DNA of 56,328 nt from Paludibacter sp. GTDB taxonomy: Bacteria; Bacteroidota; Bacteroidia; Bacteroidales; Paludibacteraceae. A program made the position numbers and the translations under genes. Positions within the stretch are counted from its first letter, which is position 1. Every line of letters starts with the position of its first letter. Shown here one piece after another: positions 18,470 to 26,711 of the stretch. The notes beneath the pieces are model-generated. The model had not been told where the DNA came from. It saw only the letters and a program-made list of their open reading frames with translations, and did no database searches. The stretch covers positions 1-56,328 of the forward strand of contig JARKQF010000158.1 in the NCBI GenBank assembly GCA_029973975.1, read 5' to 3'.

Positions 18470-18838
18470 ATGAAAGGTTTTCTAACCATCGCGTTGTTGA
18501 TATTATCCAACACCTTTATGACTTTCGCCTGGTACGGGCACCTCAAATTTGCCGAATGGAAATGGTTTAACAAACTTGGTTTAATCGCCATCATTTTGAT
18601 TAGCTGGGGAATTGCCTTGTTTGAATACATGTTTCAGGTACCGGCAAATAAAATCGGATACGCCGGCAATGGCGGGCCTTTCTCGCTTGTAGAATTGAAA
18701 GTTATTCAGGAAATTATCACTCTTTCGGTTTTTGCCGTATTTTCTCTGTTGGTTTTCAAAAATGAAAGTCTGAAAACCAATCACATCATCGCTTTTGTGT
18801 TTATAATTCTGGCCGTATATTTTATGTTCAAAAAATGA
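18470..18838 (+). CDS. DUF486 (DMT superfamily-like) small membrane protein
   Basis: The 122-residue protein has four predicted membrane helices and ends YFMFKK. Conserved DUF486 segments are visible: FMTFAWYGHLKF, SWGIALFEYMFQVPANKIGY and FSLVELKVIQEIITL. The start is the ATG at 18470; a longer open frame from 18296 would read through the tRNA and is rejected. Family members resemble half-size drug/metabolite transporters and their substrate is unknown. It is convergent with the permease gene, 4 bp from its stop. Confidence 0.9.
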   Translation: MKGFLTIALLILSNTFMTFAWYGHLKFAEWKWFNKLGLIAIILISWGIALFEYMFQVPANKIGYAGNGGPFSLVELKVIQEIITLSVFAVFSLLVFKNESLKTNHIIAFVFIILAVYFMFKK

Positions 18839-18842
18839 TATA

Positions 18843-21056
18843 TCAGTCAATTATCTTGGCTGAGCAAGCATTTACAAACAACACATTACCCAACCGGTCG
18901 TAGCCTTCGAAAACTTCACGACCGTTCTGTTTTACATCTTCAGGAATAAATCCGATGATAGACAATCCCGCTTCTGAGGAATAATCACTGATTATATCTT
19001 TAACCAGCTTGTTTTCCCCTCTGACAACAATCTCAATGTTTTGTTTGTAAATAGGCATTCTGCCACCCATGATTAGTTCATCCAACCATGATTTAACAGA
19101 TTCGGCTTCTTCTTCGCGACACAAATAATGAATTTTAATATTGCTTTTTTTCCAATCAGGATGACCTAAGATAATAAAGCTCATTAATATCATTAAATTG
19201 GCATTCAATTCATCAAAGGTTTTAAGCCACACGTGAATACCATTTTTATAAAACACAGGCTTTCTACTAACAGCCAGTACACAAATATCAAAATTACCTG
19301 CATTTACAACCCGATAATTGTCTATGATAACATCCAGCTCATCCGGTTCATCCTTATCAAAATCAAAAATAAGCATGTTATTTTCCATCCCGGCAATCCC
19401 AGGCAGCTGAATCGCCTGAACAATGGCAGAAGTATTCGATGGTGAAACAATTGTATCTACATAAACACTGTTTTCAATTTCAATATTTTTCAGAATTTTT
19501 TCTAATTCCTGATTAGCCTGCTCACTCGTACTTCTGGAGTAATAGTCCTTGATAAAATGAAGATAGGTACCAAAACCAAACCGGTAAGACAACCAGTTCA
19601 ACAACCGGAATGCATTATCATATTTAAATGAATTTTTTGAAATACAAATGGCACTGGGTCTCCATTCTTTTTCAGTACGTGTTACTTTCTCACGCTGGAT
19701 ATAAACCTGTAACCATCGGTTAAGCTGAAAAATAGAATTAGCAAATATTGATTCGAGCCCTTTTCGGCTCTTGTGCAGGTAATTGATATAAATATACATC
19801 AGGACCAATACAGCCAATGACAAAATGGTATATAAAACGCTGATCTGAAACATAATCCAGATTGAAGCAACAAATCCTACCAGCGAAAAAATCCATTTCG
19901 ATCTGAACGAAGGACGATAAGAAGGCGATGATCCGAAATGATTCAGGAATGAAATCAAACAGATTGAGCCATAGGTTACCATAAAAAACATCGATATAAT
20001 CTGAGCAACAACATTCACATCACCCAACAACACAAAAAAGAATGCAATAATGCAGGTTACAATGGAAGCATTGACCGGTTCTCCATCTTTTACCCTGCTC
20101 CTGCTCAACCAATCATTAATTTTTGCGGAAGGAAATGATTGATCTGTTGCGAGGGCCTGCAAAGTACGTGGCGCCACCATTACAGAGCCCAATGCTGAAG
20201 AAATGGTAGATGCCGCCAATCCCAACGGCACAACCAGAAAACCCCAAACAGCTATATCCACCATGATCATTTGATTGCCTGCAAGGTCGGCCGGACTTGC
20301 AGATGCTGCCAATTTATAAGCAATAAAAAAATAAATGACCATTCCAAGCAAGGTTGCTCCGATAGTGCCTAAGGGTATTGATTTACCAGGATTTTTCAGA
20401 TCTCCGGACAATCCCACTCCGGCTGTCATACCAGTGAAAGCAGGAAATACAATAGCAAAGATCACAAAGAAACTACCCATATTTCTGAACTCTGCATTAG
20501 CCAAGCTAAAAGATGATTCTGAGGCATAATCGGTTGAGCCCAGGAAGAACATCAACAAAGAGAAAGCCAGTATACCAACAATAACATACAATGCCTTAAC
20601 ACCCATATTAGCGCCTTTTTTGATAATCATATAAGCCAATAAAAACATTACCGGGATACTGATTACCTGCCTGGGTAACAAAATGTCGAATTTCTCCTTT
20701 AGAAAATCAAATAAAAATGAAAAGGCTTCTGTAAATGCAATCACATAAAAAGCCACACTCACAGCCTGTGACAGATACAGCACCAAACCAATCGTCGCAC
20801 CGATATTTAACCCAAACGAACGGGAAATGATATAATACTCACCACCACCTTCCACCCGTTTATTGGTAGCAATTTCAGACAAAGCAAGCGCGGTAGGAAT
20901 TGTCACCACATGTCCCAACAAAATAATCAGGATTACGCCCCAAAAACCAATTGTTCCAACAGCGAAACCAAACCTTAAAAATAAAATTGCTCCCAGAATG
21001 GTAGAAATAGCCGTAAAAAAAACAGGAGCCGTTCCGAACTTTTGATGTGTATGCAT
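18843..21056 (-). CDS. amino acid permease-fold transporter of the cation-chloride cotransporter (SLC12-like) type
   Basis: This 737-residue protein has a twelve-helix APC-fold membrane domain (about residues 10-410) and a long cytoplasmic tail (about 430-737). The first helix FGTAPVFFTAISTILGAILFLRFG and the segment SGDLKNPGKSIPLGT resemble eukaryotic Na-K-Cl cotransporters; the tail is also longer than in ordinary amino acid permeases. Bacterial members are poorly characterised, so an ion-cotransport role is inference and an amino-acid role is the alternative. It is convergent with the DUF486 gene. Confidence 0.8.
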   Translation of the reverse strand: MHTHQKFGTAPVFFTAISTILGAILFLRFGFAVGTIGFWGVILIILLGHVVTIPTALALSEIATNKRVEGGGEYYIISRSFGLNIGATIGLVLYLSQAVSVAFYVIAFTEAFSFLFDFLKEKFDILLPRQVISIPVMFLLAYMIIKKGANMGVKALYVIVGILAFSLLMFFLGSTDYASESSFSLANAEFRNMGSFFVIFAIVFPAFTGMTAGVGLSGDLKNPGKSIPLGTIGATLLGMVIYFFIAYKLAASASPADLAGNQMIMVDIAVWGFLVVPLGLAASTISSALGSVMVAPRTLQALATDQSFPSAKINDWLSRSRVKDGEPVNASIVTCIIAFFFVLLGDVNVVAQIISMFFMVTYGSICLISFLNHFGSSPSYRPSFRSKWIFSLVGFVASIWIMFQISVLYTILSLAVLVLMYIYINYLHKSRKGLESIFANSIFQLNRWLQVYIQREKVTRTEKEWRPSAICISKNSFKYDNAFRLLNWLSYRFGFGTYLHFIKDYYSRSTSEQANQELEKILKNIEIENSVYVDTIVSPSNTSAIVQAIQLPGIAGMENNMLIFDFDKDEPDELDVIIDNYRVVNAGNFDICVLAVSRKPVFYKNGIHVWLKTFDELNANLMILMSFIILGHPDWKKSNIKIHYLCREEEAESVKSWLDELIMGGRMPIYKQNIEIVVRGENKLVKDIISDYSSEAGLSIIGFIPEDVKQNGREVFEGYDRLGNVLFVNACSAKIID

Positions 21057-21116
21057 TCAATAAAATGATTAGGGTTAGGATTATTAAATATACTTTGATT
21101 CAAACAAATAACAATA

Positions 21117-21767
21117 TTATACTTCTTTCACAAATCTGCTTTTATCTCCGGATTTATCTTCTACAAATCCCATTTTCCGAAGGTATTCTTTATGTTGCGG
21201 ATGCTCAATTTCACAAATTAAACGTTTTACACCCAAATCTTTCAACACATTTACTTTTTTCTTATAAATATATTCTCCGGGTTTCAGATCACGATACGGA
21301 GCAGAAACATAGTCAAGATAAACATACAGGTCTTCGGATTTCTTTATTCCAGAAAAAACGCCGGCAACCTGTGCATCCCGTAACAACAACAGTGTGATTG
21401 TATCCTCAGTTTGATCCTTGTCTGCTGTGAAAGACTGTTTAAAATCAGGAAAAAACGTATTGATTTCTTTATTATTAAAATCAAGAAAATACTGTAAATA
21501 AGCTTCTTTTAATGTAACAGGAATCAGCTTGAAAGTTTCTTTCCGGTTGTATATCTTAATCAGATAGTAAATGTTTGCCAGCACGATAAACAAATTAAGC
21601 AAACCAACCGGTAACGAGCCAATCGCAAAACCATAAAACGAAAAAATTCCTGCACCGACCAGGTTAAACCACCTGAGTTTCACAATAGAACTCATGGTCA
21701 GAGATACTGCTACCAGCACTGAACTCAGGTAACCAATCCACTCTAACAGACTAATATTCAAAAACAT
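21117..21767 (-). CDS. YgjV-like inner-membrane domain fused to a GNAT-like domain
   Basis: The N-terminal 75 residues form three hydrophobic helices (LLEWIGYLSSVLVAVSLTM and following) like YgjV/SWEET-type small membrane proteins. The C-terminal part (about 75-216) has the look of a GNAT acyltransferase: a strand with VAGVFSG, a YVSAPYRDLKPGEYIY turn, and CEIEHPQHKEYLRKMGFVED, where the final strand-helix is typical of acetyltransferases. The acetyl-CoA loop RxxGxG/A is not clear. It lies between the permease gene and the M48 protease, 18 bp from the latter, so it is likely co-transcribed. No function is assigned. Confidence 0.7.
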   Translation of the reverse strand: MFLNISLLEWIGYLSSVLVAVSLTMSSIVKLRWFNLVGAGIFSFYGFAIGSLPVGLLNLFIVLANIYYLIKIYNRKETFKLIPVTLKEAYLQYFLDFNNKEINTFFPDFKQSFTADKDQTEDTITLLLLRDAQVAGVFSGIKKSEDLYVYLDYVSAPYRDLKPGEYIYKKKVNVLKDLGVKRLICEIEHPQHKEYLRKMGFVEDKSGDKSRFVKEV

Positions 21768-21785
21768 AATAATTTAAACGAGTAA

Positions 21786-22580
21786 TTAATTTTTTTGATA
21801 GTAACCCATTGCCTCTGCCAATACTTTTTTCATATTGGCTATCCTTTTGGCATTGGTTGGGTGTGTACTCATAAAATCGAGTTGAGCGTTCGGGTCATTT
21901 GCCGACATGCGTTCCCAGAAAGCAACAGCCTCATTGGGATCATAACCGGCCATTGCCATAAAAATCAATCCCAATCTGTCGGCTTCAAATTCGTGTTCCC
22001 TTGAGTAAGGAAGTATTACACCCAGTTGAGCTCCAAGTCCATACAGTGTTTGAATTCCATAACGGGTAGTCTCTGATTTCTGCGAAAACAATAAATCAGC
22101 AGCTGAGGCACCATAAGACAACAATATTTGCTGACTAAGTCTTTCTTTGCTGTGATTTGCAACCGCATGGGCTATTTCATGTCCCATTACCACGGCAACG
22201 CCAGCCTCAGTTTGAGTAACCGGCAATATTCCTTCAAAGAACACCACTTTACCTCCCGGCATACAAAACGCATTTACCGTAGAATCTTCTACCAGATTAA
22301 ACTCCCACTGAAAATTTGCAATCTCAGCCTCATGACCATTGGCTTTTAAAAAGCTTTCAACCGCAGTAGCAATTTTAGTCCCGGTTTTCTTTACCATAGC
22401 CGTATGTACAACATCTTTCGACAAGGGAACCGAATCTATAAATTGTTTATAACTCTGCAAACTCATGTTTAACAGTTCTGCATCTGAGACCAACACAAGT
22501 TGTTTTCTTCCCGTAATTAAAACCTGAGAACAGGACACGGTAAAAATCATTATCATGAATAATAAGCCAGCTTTTTTCAT
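21786..22580 (-). CDS. M48 family metallopeptidase lipoprotein
   Basis: The 264-residue protein has a lipoprotein signal with Cys near residue 17 (IFTVSCSQV). The zinc motif HEIAH (HExxH) lies near residue 130, and the third ligand Glu is in EHEFEADRLG. This matches Oma1/LoiP-like M48 peptidases that degrade misfolded envelope proteins. A -7-like TATATTTG is on the minus strand at 22609-22616, without a good -33. It is followed at 18 bp by the YgjV-GNAT gene. Confidence 0.93.
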   Translation of the reverse strand: MKKAGLLFMIMIFTVSCSQVLITGRKQLVLVSDAELLNMSLQSYKQFIDSVPLSKDVVHTAMVKKTGTKIATAVESFLKANGHEAEIANFQWEFNLVEDSTVNAFCMPGGKVVFFEGILPVTQTEAGVAVVMGHEIAHAVANHSKERLSQQILLSYGASAADLLFSQKSETTRYGIQTLYGLGAQLGVILPYSREHEFEADRLGLIFMAMAGYDPNEAVAFWERMSANDPNAQLDFMSTHPTNAKRIANMKKVLAEAMGYYQKN

Positions 22581-22699
22581 TTGTGTTTGTTTTATTTTTA
22601 TACGTATGCAAATATAATTAATTATGTTTATAAAAATCAGGGTTATGATAGATAATTAAACATCATTTAAACCTCCTATAGAGATATAAACAATATCTA

Positions 22700-22731
22700 T
22701 TTGTTTTATATTTATAAATCATATAAATTTG
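22700..22731 (+). promoter_or_regulatory. promoter of dps
   Basis: TTTG at 22700-22703, a 20-nt spacer and TAAATTTG at 22724-22731 give an exact match to the Bacteroides consensus, 45 bp before the ATG. I saw no clear OxyR- or PerR-like palindrome next to it. Confidence 0.65.
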
Positions 22732-22776
22732 TAACATCAAAATAAGAATTATACTAACATTAAAAAATATAGCACA

Positions 22777-23253
22777 ATGAAAACATTAGATTTTATCAGA
22801 TTAGATGCAGAATCATCAAAAAAAACAGTTGAAGCATTACAACAACTACTGGCTGATTATCAGGTATTCTATACAAATTTAAGAGGATTACACTGGCACG
22901 TAAAAGGTAAAAACTTCTTCGTATTGCACGAACAATTTGAGAATCTGTATAACAATGCAGCAGAGAAGGTTGATGAAATTGCCGAACGCATATTGATGCT
23001 TGACGGAGTACCTGCACACAATTTCAGCGAATATCTCAAAGTCTCTCAAGTAAAAGAAAGCGGATATGTAACAGATGGCGATACCGGCTTGAAACATGTA
23101 TTAGAAACATACGGTCATTTTATTGCATCAGAAAGAGCAATTCTGGAACTAGCTTCTGAGGCCGGAGACGAATCTACTGTAGCTATGATGAGTGATTACA
23201 TTAAAGAACAGGAAAAGATGGTTTGGATGTTAGTCGCATACAACTCAAAATAA
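22777..23253 (+). CDS. dps: Dps-family ferritin-like DNA-protection protein
   Basis: The 158-residue protein carries the Dps ferroxidase signature: LHWHVKGKNFFVLHEQFE, with the His and the downstream Asp/Glu (KVDEIAERI) that bind iron between subunits. Dps dodecamers oxidise iron with hydrogen peroxide and protect DNA in anaerobes exposed to oxygen. The gene has its own promoter and a strong terminator, so it is a single-gene unit. Confidence 0.95.
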   Translation: MKTLDFIRLDAESSKKTVEALQQLLADYQVFYTNLRGLHWHVKGKNFFVLHEQFENLYNNAAEKVDEIAERILMLDGVPAHNFSEYLKVSQVKESGYVTDGDTGLKHVLETYGHFIASERAILELASEAGDESTVAMMSDYIKEQEKMVWMLVAYNSK

Positions 23254-23288
23254 GTAAACACAGACACAAATTAACTACAACTTAATCG

Positions 23289-23322
23289 AAACGGATGAGT
23301 AATATAATTCATCCGTTTTTTT
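23289..23322 (+). terminator. terminator of dps
   Basis: AAACGGATGA (23289-23298) pairs perfectly with TCATCCGTTT (23309-23318) across a 10-nt loop, followed by a run of T. It lies 36 bp after the dps stop. Confidence 0.85.
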
Positions 23323-23413
23323 ATTTACACTCCACAAAACAGACAATATACTATTAAACAATACATTAAACTACAAAAAAGAATATATTCGAGAAAAATA
23401 TCAGCAAATTTAT

Positions 23414-23430
23414 ATTAAGTAACACTTAAT
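23414..23430. promoter_or_regulatory. palindromic operator before the XRE-cupin regulator
   Basis: ATTAAGT - AAC - ACTTAAT is a perfect 7-bp inverted repeat with a 3-nt spacer. It covers the place where the -33 box should be (18-21 nt before the -7 box TATCTTTG at 23448-23455), so binding would block transcription. A near-identical site lies at 24031-24047. Confidence 0.6.
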
Positions 23431-23447
23431 TTATTAAATAAATATAT

Positions 23448-23455
23448 TATCTTTG
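23448..23455 (+). promoter_or_regulatory. -7 promoter element of the XRE-cupin gene
   Basis: TATCTTTG matches TAnnTTTG, 16 bp before the ATG, so the leader is very short. The -33 region is occupied by the palindrome at 23414-23430 and has no TTTG. Confidence 0.5.
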
Positions 23456-23471
23456 CAGCAAAATCAGACAC

Positions 23472-24020
23472 ATGCAAAGAATTGGTGAACGAATCAAACG
23501 AAAAAGAGAACAGATCGGCCTGCAATTAAACGAATTGGCAAAAAAAGTAGGAATCAGTTCCAGTGCATTATCTCAAATTGAGAAAGCAAAGGCATTTCCC
23601 ACGATCATTACATTAAAACATATAGCAGAGAATCTGCACACAACTGTAGGAGATTTGATAGGAGAAAATGATTCTGAAGACATCCCGGTAATCAGAAAAA
23701 AAGAAGTCAAGCTGGCCGGAACTAATGAATTCGGCGCCGACATATTTTCTCTTTCTTATCAGGGACTTAACAAACTCATGGATACGTTCATGATACGTTT
23801 TCCTGAAAAGTCGAATAGCGCAGGCATGTTTGACAAGCAGTCGGGACAAATTTTTTGTTACGTAATCAAAGGTGAACTCGAATTTGAACTGGATCATCAA
23901 ACATTTAATCTGGAAGAAGGAGACAGCGTGTATTTCAATGCAAGAAGAAATTTCAGGTTTTTAAATTCCAGCAAATACACAGCAGAACTGCTTTGTGTTA
24001 CATCATTTAAAAACATATAG
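23472..24020 (+). CDS. XRE family regulator with C-terminal cupin domain
   Basis: The 182-residue protein has an N-terminal helix-turn-helix of the Cro/cI type (about 5-60; LNELAKKVGISSSALSQIEKAKAFPT). A small cupin sensor domain follows (about 105-180; the pair of motifs with IFCYVIKGELEFEL and LEEGDSVYFNA). Such regulators sense small metabolites through the cupin. The matching palindromes upstream of this gene and of the next one suggest it represses itself and the DUF4914 gene. The ligand is unknown. Confidence 0.92.
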   Translation: MQRIGERIKRKREQIGLQLNELAKKVGISSSALSQIEKAKAFPTIITLKHIAENLHTTVGDLIGENDSEDIPVIRKKEVKLAGTNEFGADIFSLSYQGLNKLMDTFMIRFPEKSNSAGMFDKQSGQIFCYVIKGELEFELDHQTFNLEEGDSVYFNARRNFRFLNSSKYTAELLCVTSFKNI

Positions 24021-24030
24021 ACTCCGAAAT

Positions 24031-24047
24031 ATTAAGTACTACTTCAT
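24031..24047. promoter_or_regulatory. second copy of the XRE-cupin operator, upstream of the DUF4914 gene
   Basis: ATTAAGT - ACT - ACTTCAT matches the site at 23414-23430 at 14 of 17 positions, with one arm mismatch. It lies 44 bp before the DUF4914 start, in the 71-bp gap. No clear TAnnTTTG box follows it. Confidence 0.55.
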
Positions 24048-24091
24048 TTTCGACACAAAATTAATAGGTATTAAGAACAACAAACTCAATC

Positions 24092-25981
24092 ATGAACAAT
24101 TTCATTTCAAACTTAGAAAAAAAAGGTATCAAATTACCTGCTGAGGCGGTTGAAGTACTAAACAACTGCAAAAGTTTCACTGTATTTAACAGTGTGGAGG
24201 AACTGGCCGTAGCCGCTTTGGGTGGCGAAGGCAACAACACCTTTGAAGTAACATACGATATTCCGGGAAAAGGATTGTACACAGAAGCAATTGTGCACAG
24301 GGTAAGCAATGGTGTTTCGGCCAACTACACAGACCCGTACATGCGTCGCCGCGACCCGGACACAATGGCTATTGCCGACAACGAACCAACAGATAAAGAA
24401 TTATTTAAAACCAAATTTGGCTATGAATTCAATAATCTGAAGAAGGAAACATTCGACTGGCTGAAATCCCAGGATCTCGCAGTATTCTTCTATTTTGCAG
24501 GAAGAGAAGGTATCGGTGTGAGCGGTATAGCCATCGCACCAGCCAATGCAGGATTTTTCGCCATGGGATTGGCAATGTTACAAATAATTATGCCTGTCAG
24601 TGAACTTCCCGAGAATATGGAACTGGATTCAATTATATATGTCGCACCTACATTCAGACACACCCATTTCAACGGAAAACAGATTGTTGTTCATAACCGC
24701 GAAAATAATCGTCATGAAATATTTTCATATAACCTCTATCCGGGACCGAGCGCCAAGAAAGGTTTATATGGCGCACTACTCACCAAAGGTGAGAAAGAAG
24801 GATGGATTACCGCACACTGCTCTACCGTTCAGGCTGTAAGTCCATACGACAACACGACAACTTTTATGCACGAAGGCGCCAGCGGCGGAGGCAAGAGTGA
24901 GATGTTGCAACATATCCTGCGTGAACCAAACGGTCAGGTATTAATTGGAGAAAACCCTCTCACAGGAGAACGCCGGTTAATTAACCTTCCTTTATTTTCA
25001 TCTTTCAATCCGGTAACAGATGACATGGCCCTGTGCCATCCATCCATTCAGAAAGCCAATGGCAAACTGACAGTTCTGGATGCAGAAAATGCATGGTTTA
25101 TTCGTGTCGACAGTGTGAAAGAATATGGCGACGATCCTTTCCTGGAAAAGATTACCATCAAACCTCCGAAGCCGCTGTTATTTCTGAATTTGCAATCAAA
25201 TCCTGATGGCACCGTCCTGATTTGGAACCACACGGAAGATGAACCCGGGAAACCCTGTCCGAATCCGCGTGTTATCTTACCAAGAGAAATTGTACCGAAT
25301 GTAATCGGCACACCAGTCTCTGTCGATGTGCGTAGTTTCGGAGTAAGAACACCACCGAGTTCTGCTGAAAAACCAAATTATGGTATCGTGGGACTATTTC
25401 ACATCCTCCCGCCGGCGTTGGCATGGTTATGGCGACTCGTGTCTCCGCGAGGACATGCTAACCCAAGCATCGTAGGTGGCAGCGGAATGGGATCAGAAGG
25501 TGTTGGTTCCTACTGGCCTTTTGCTACCGGCAAAATGGTAGAACATGCTAATATATTACTGCAACAAATCCTGGATACTCCGGCAACCAGATATACCCTT
25601 GTTCCCAATCAATACATCGGCGTCTGGAAAGTTGGTTTCAAACCACAGCTGTTAATGCGTGAGTACCTGACACGACGCGGCAATGCCAAATTAAGAAAAG
25701 ATCAATATCAGACTGCCCGCTGTCCGCTTTTGGGTTACGAATTGAATTATCTGACCATTGAAGGAGCCAAAATCCCATCCAGATTCCTGCAAGTCCATAA
25801 GCAGACCGAAATGGGAAATGAAGGTTACGATCAGGGAGCTAATTTGCTTTATGATTTCTTCAGGAAAGAACTGCAACAATATCTGGTTCCTGAACTGAAC
25901 CCACTCGGAAGAGAAATTATCGAAGCCTGTCTGAACGGAGCTAGCGTTGAAGATTACAATGCCTTTATTCCGATGGAATAG
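24092..25981 (+). CDS. DUF4914 family protein with a P-loop-like motif
   Basis: The 629-residue protein resembles the Bacteroidota DUF4914 family, which has no assigned function. A glycine-rich GASGGGKSEM near residues 262-271 has the shape of a nucleotide-binding loop and recalls the kinase loop of PEP carboxykinases, though I cannot show homology. Other conserved-looking segments are YTDPYMRRRDPDTMAIAD near the N-terminus, FRHTHFNGKQ, a GGSGMGSEGVG stretch near 470 and CPLLGYELNYLTIEGAK near 550. There is no signal peptide or membrane helix, so it should be cytoplasmic. It sits behind the XRE-cupin gene and shares its operator. Confidence 0.75.
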   Translation: MNNFISNLEKKGIKLPAEAVEVLNNCKSFTVFNSVEELAVAALGGEGNNTFEVTYDIPGKGLYTEAIVHRVSNGVSANYTDPYMRRRDPDTMAIADNEPTDKELFKTKFGYEFNNLKKETFDWLKSQDLAVFFYFAGREGIGVSGIAIAPANAGFFAMGLAMLQIIMPVSELPENMELDSIIYVAPTFRHTHFNGKQIVVHNRENNRHEIFSYNLYPGPSAKKGLYGALLTKGEKEGWITAHCSTVQAVSPYDNTTTFMHEGASGGGKSEMLQHILREPNGQVLIGENPLTGERRLINLPLFSSFNPVTDDMALCHPSIQKANGKLTVLDAENAWFIRVDSVKEYGDDPFLEKITIKPPKPLLFLNLQSNPDGTVLIWNHTEDEPGKPCPNPRVILPREIVPNVIGTPVSVDVRSFGVRTPPSSAEKPNYGIVGLFHILPPALAWLWRLVSPRGHANPSIVGGSGMGSEGVGSYWPFATGKMVEHANILLQQILDTPATRYTLVPNQYIGVWKVGFKPQLLMREYLTRRGNAKLRKDQYQTARCPLLGYELNYLTIEGAKIPSRFLQVHKQTEMGNEGYDQGANLLYDFFRKELQQYLVPELNPLGREIIEACLNGASVEDYNAFIPME

Positions 25982-26000
25982 TAGAATTCCACACCATAAA

Positions 26001-26034
26001 AAAACCGGTTATTCAATTAATAGCCGGATTTTTT
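26001..26034. terminator. bidirectional terminator between DUF4914 and the secreted-protein operon
   Basis: CCGGTTATT (26005-26013) pairs with AATAGCCGG (26019-26027), with one G-U. T6 follows on the plus strand and A7 precedes it, giving T7 on the minus strand. The stop codon of the minus-strand gene (26033-26035) falls in the T run. Confidence 0.8.
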
Positions 26035-26704
26035 ATTGAACACCTTCTTCTCTCCGAGATTTTTGTTTTAAAAACACAATGAGTACATAAAAAACACCCA
26101 TCAGAAACAAAGGTAATAGCCCATCACCGACAGGAACACTCACTAATTGGTCATCCTGACCTGGGTTTCCTCCGGGATGGGTAATGTCGCCTTCCCTGTA
26201 GTCATTGACAGGATTTAGCGGAACAAAAGCTTTGAAACCATTTTCGGATGAGACTCCTCCCGCAATCAAACCACTTCCATTATGATTGCCTGAAACTGCA
26301 TTCCCATTATCCGATCTGATTAATGGCAATGAGGGCATTACATTTACGCCCTGCCCCGTAACGGGATTATTATCCTTATTCATACGGTTATCAAGCAACC
26401 CTCCTGAATACGGCGAAATAGATGCAAGACCAGAATTACCATTTTGAGCAAGAGCTGCAGAACCAGCTTTTGTAACCGTTTTCTTACTCAAATCTTTCCC
26501 TATCAGACTCCGGGCTGTTGTTTGGGATGTTTGGGGTGAACGATAAGTGCTGTTTATATGATCCATTTTGGAGAAATCAACACCGGGACTTACATAAACA
26601 GGATAGTCGGAGAGAAAAAGCTCATTCGCTCCCTTTGAATTCAGAAGTATGATCCCTAGTCCCAGAATCACCACACAAAATAATATGTATAAAAACTCTT
26701 TCAT
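26033..26704 (-). CDS. small protein with tripartite C-terminal anchor (possible sorting signal)
   Basis: I do not recognise the 223-residue protein as a known family. An N-terminal hydrophobic segment (4-22) may be a signal anchor. The middle (about 45-185) is rich in Ser, Asn, Gly and Asp and lacks obvious fold. The C-terminus has three parts: a short motif VPVGDGLLP, a hydrophobic helix (about 195-212) and a basic tail KQKSRRE. This arrangement resembles sorting signals recognised by exosortase- or sortase-like enzymes, but a plain membrane anchor is the alternative. It is the last gene of the beta-helix operon, 7 bp after its neighbour. Confidence 0.65.
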   Translation of the reverse strand: MKEFLYILFCVVILGLGIILLNSKGANELFLSDYPVYVSPGVDFSKMDHINSTYRSPQTSQTTARSLIGKDLSKKTVTKAGSAALAQNGNSGLASISPYSGGLLDNRMNKDNNPVTGQGVNVMPSLPLIRSDNGNAVSGNHNGSGLIAGGVSSENGFKAFVPLNPVNDYREGDITHPGGNPGQDDQLVSVPVGDGLLPLFLMGVFYVLIVFLKQKSRREEGVQ

Positions 26705-26711
26705 TCCGTGT

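Noticed and set aside
18292..18570. Open frames running through the tRNA gene
   Set aside because: They encode the tRNA cloverleaf; the real gene begins at 18470.
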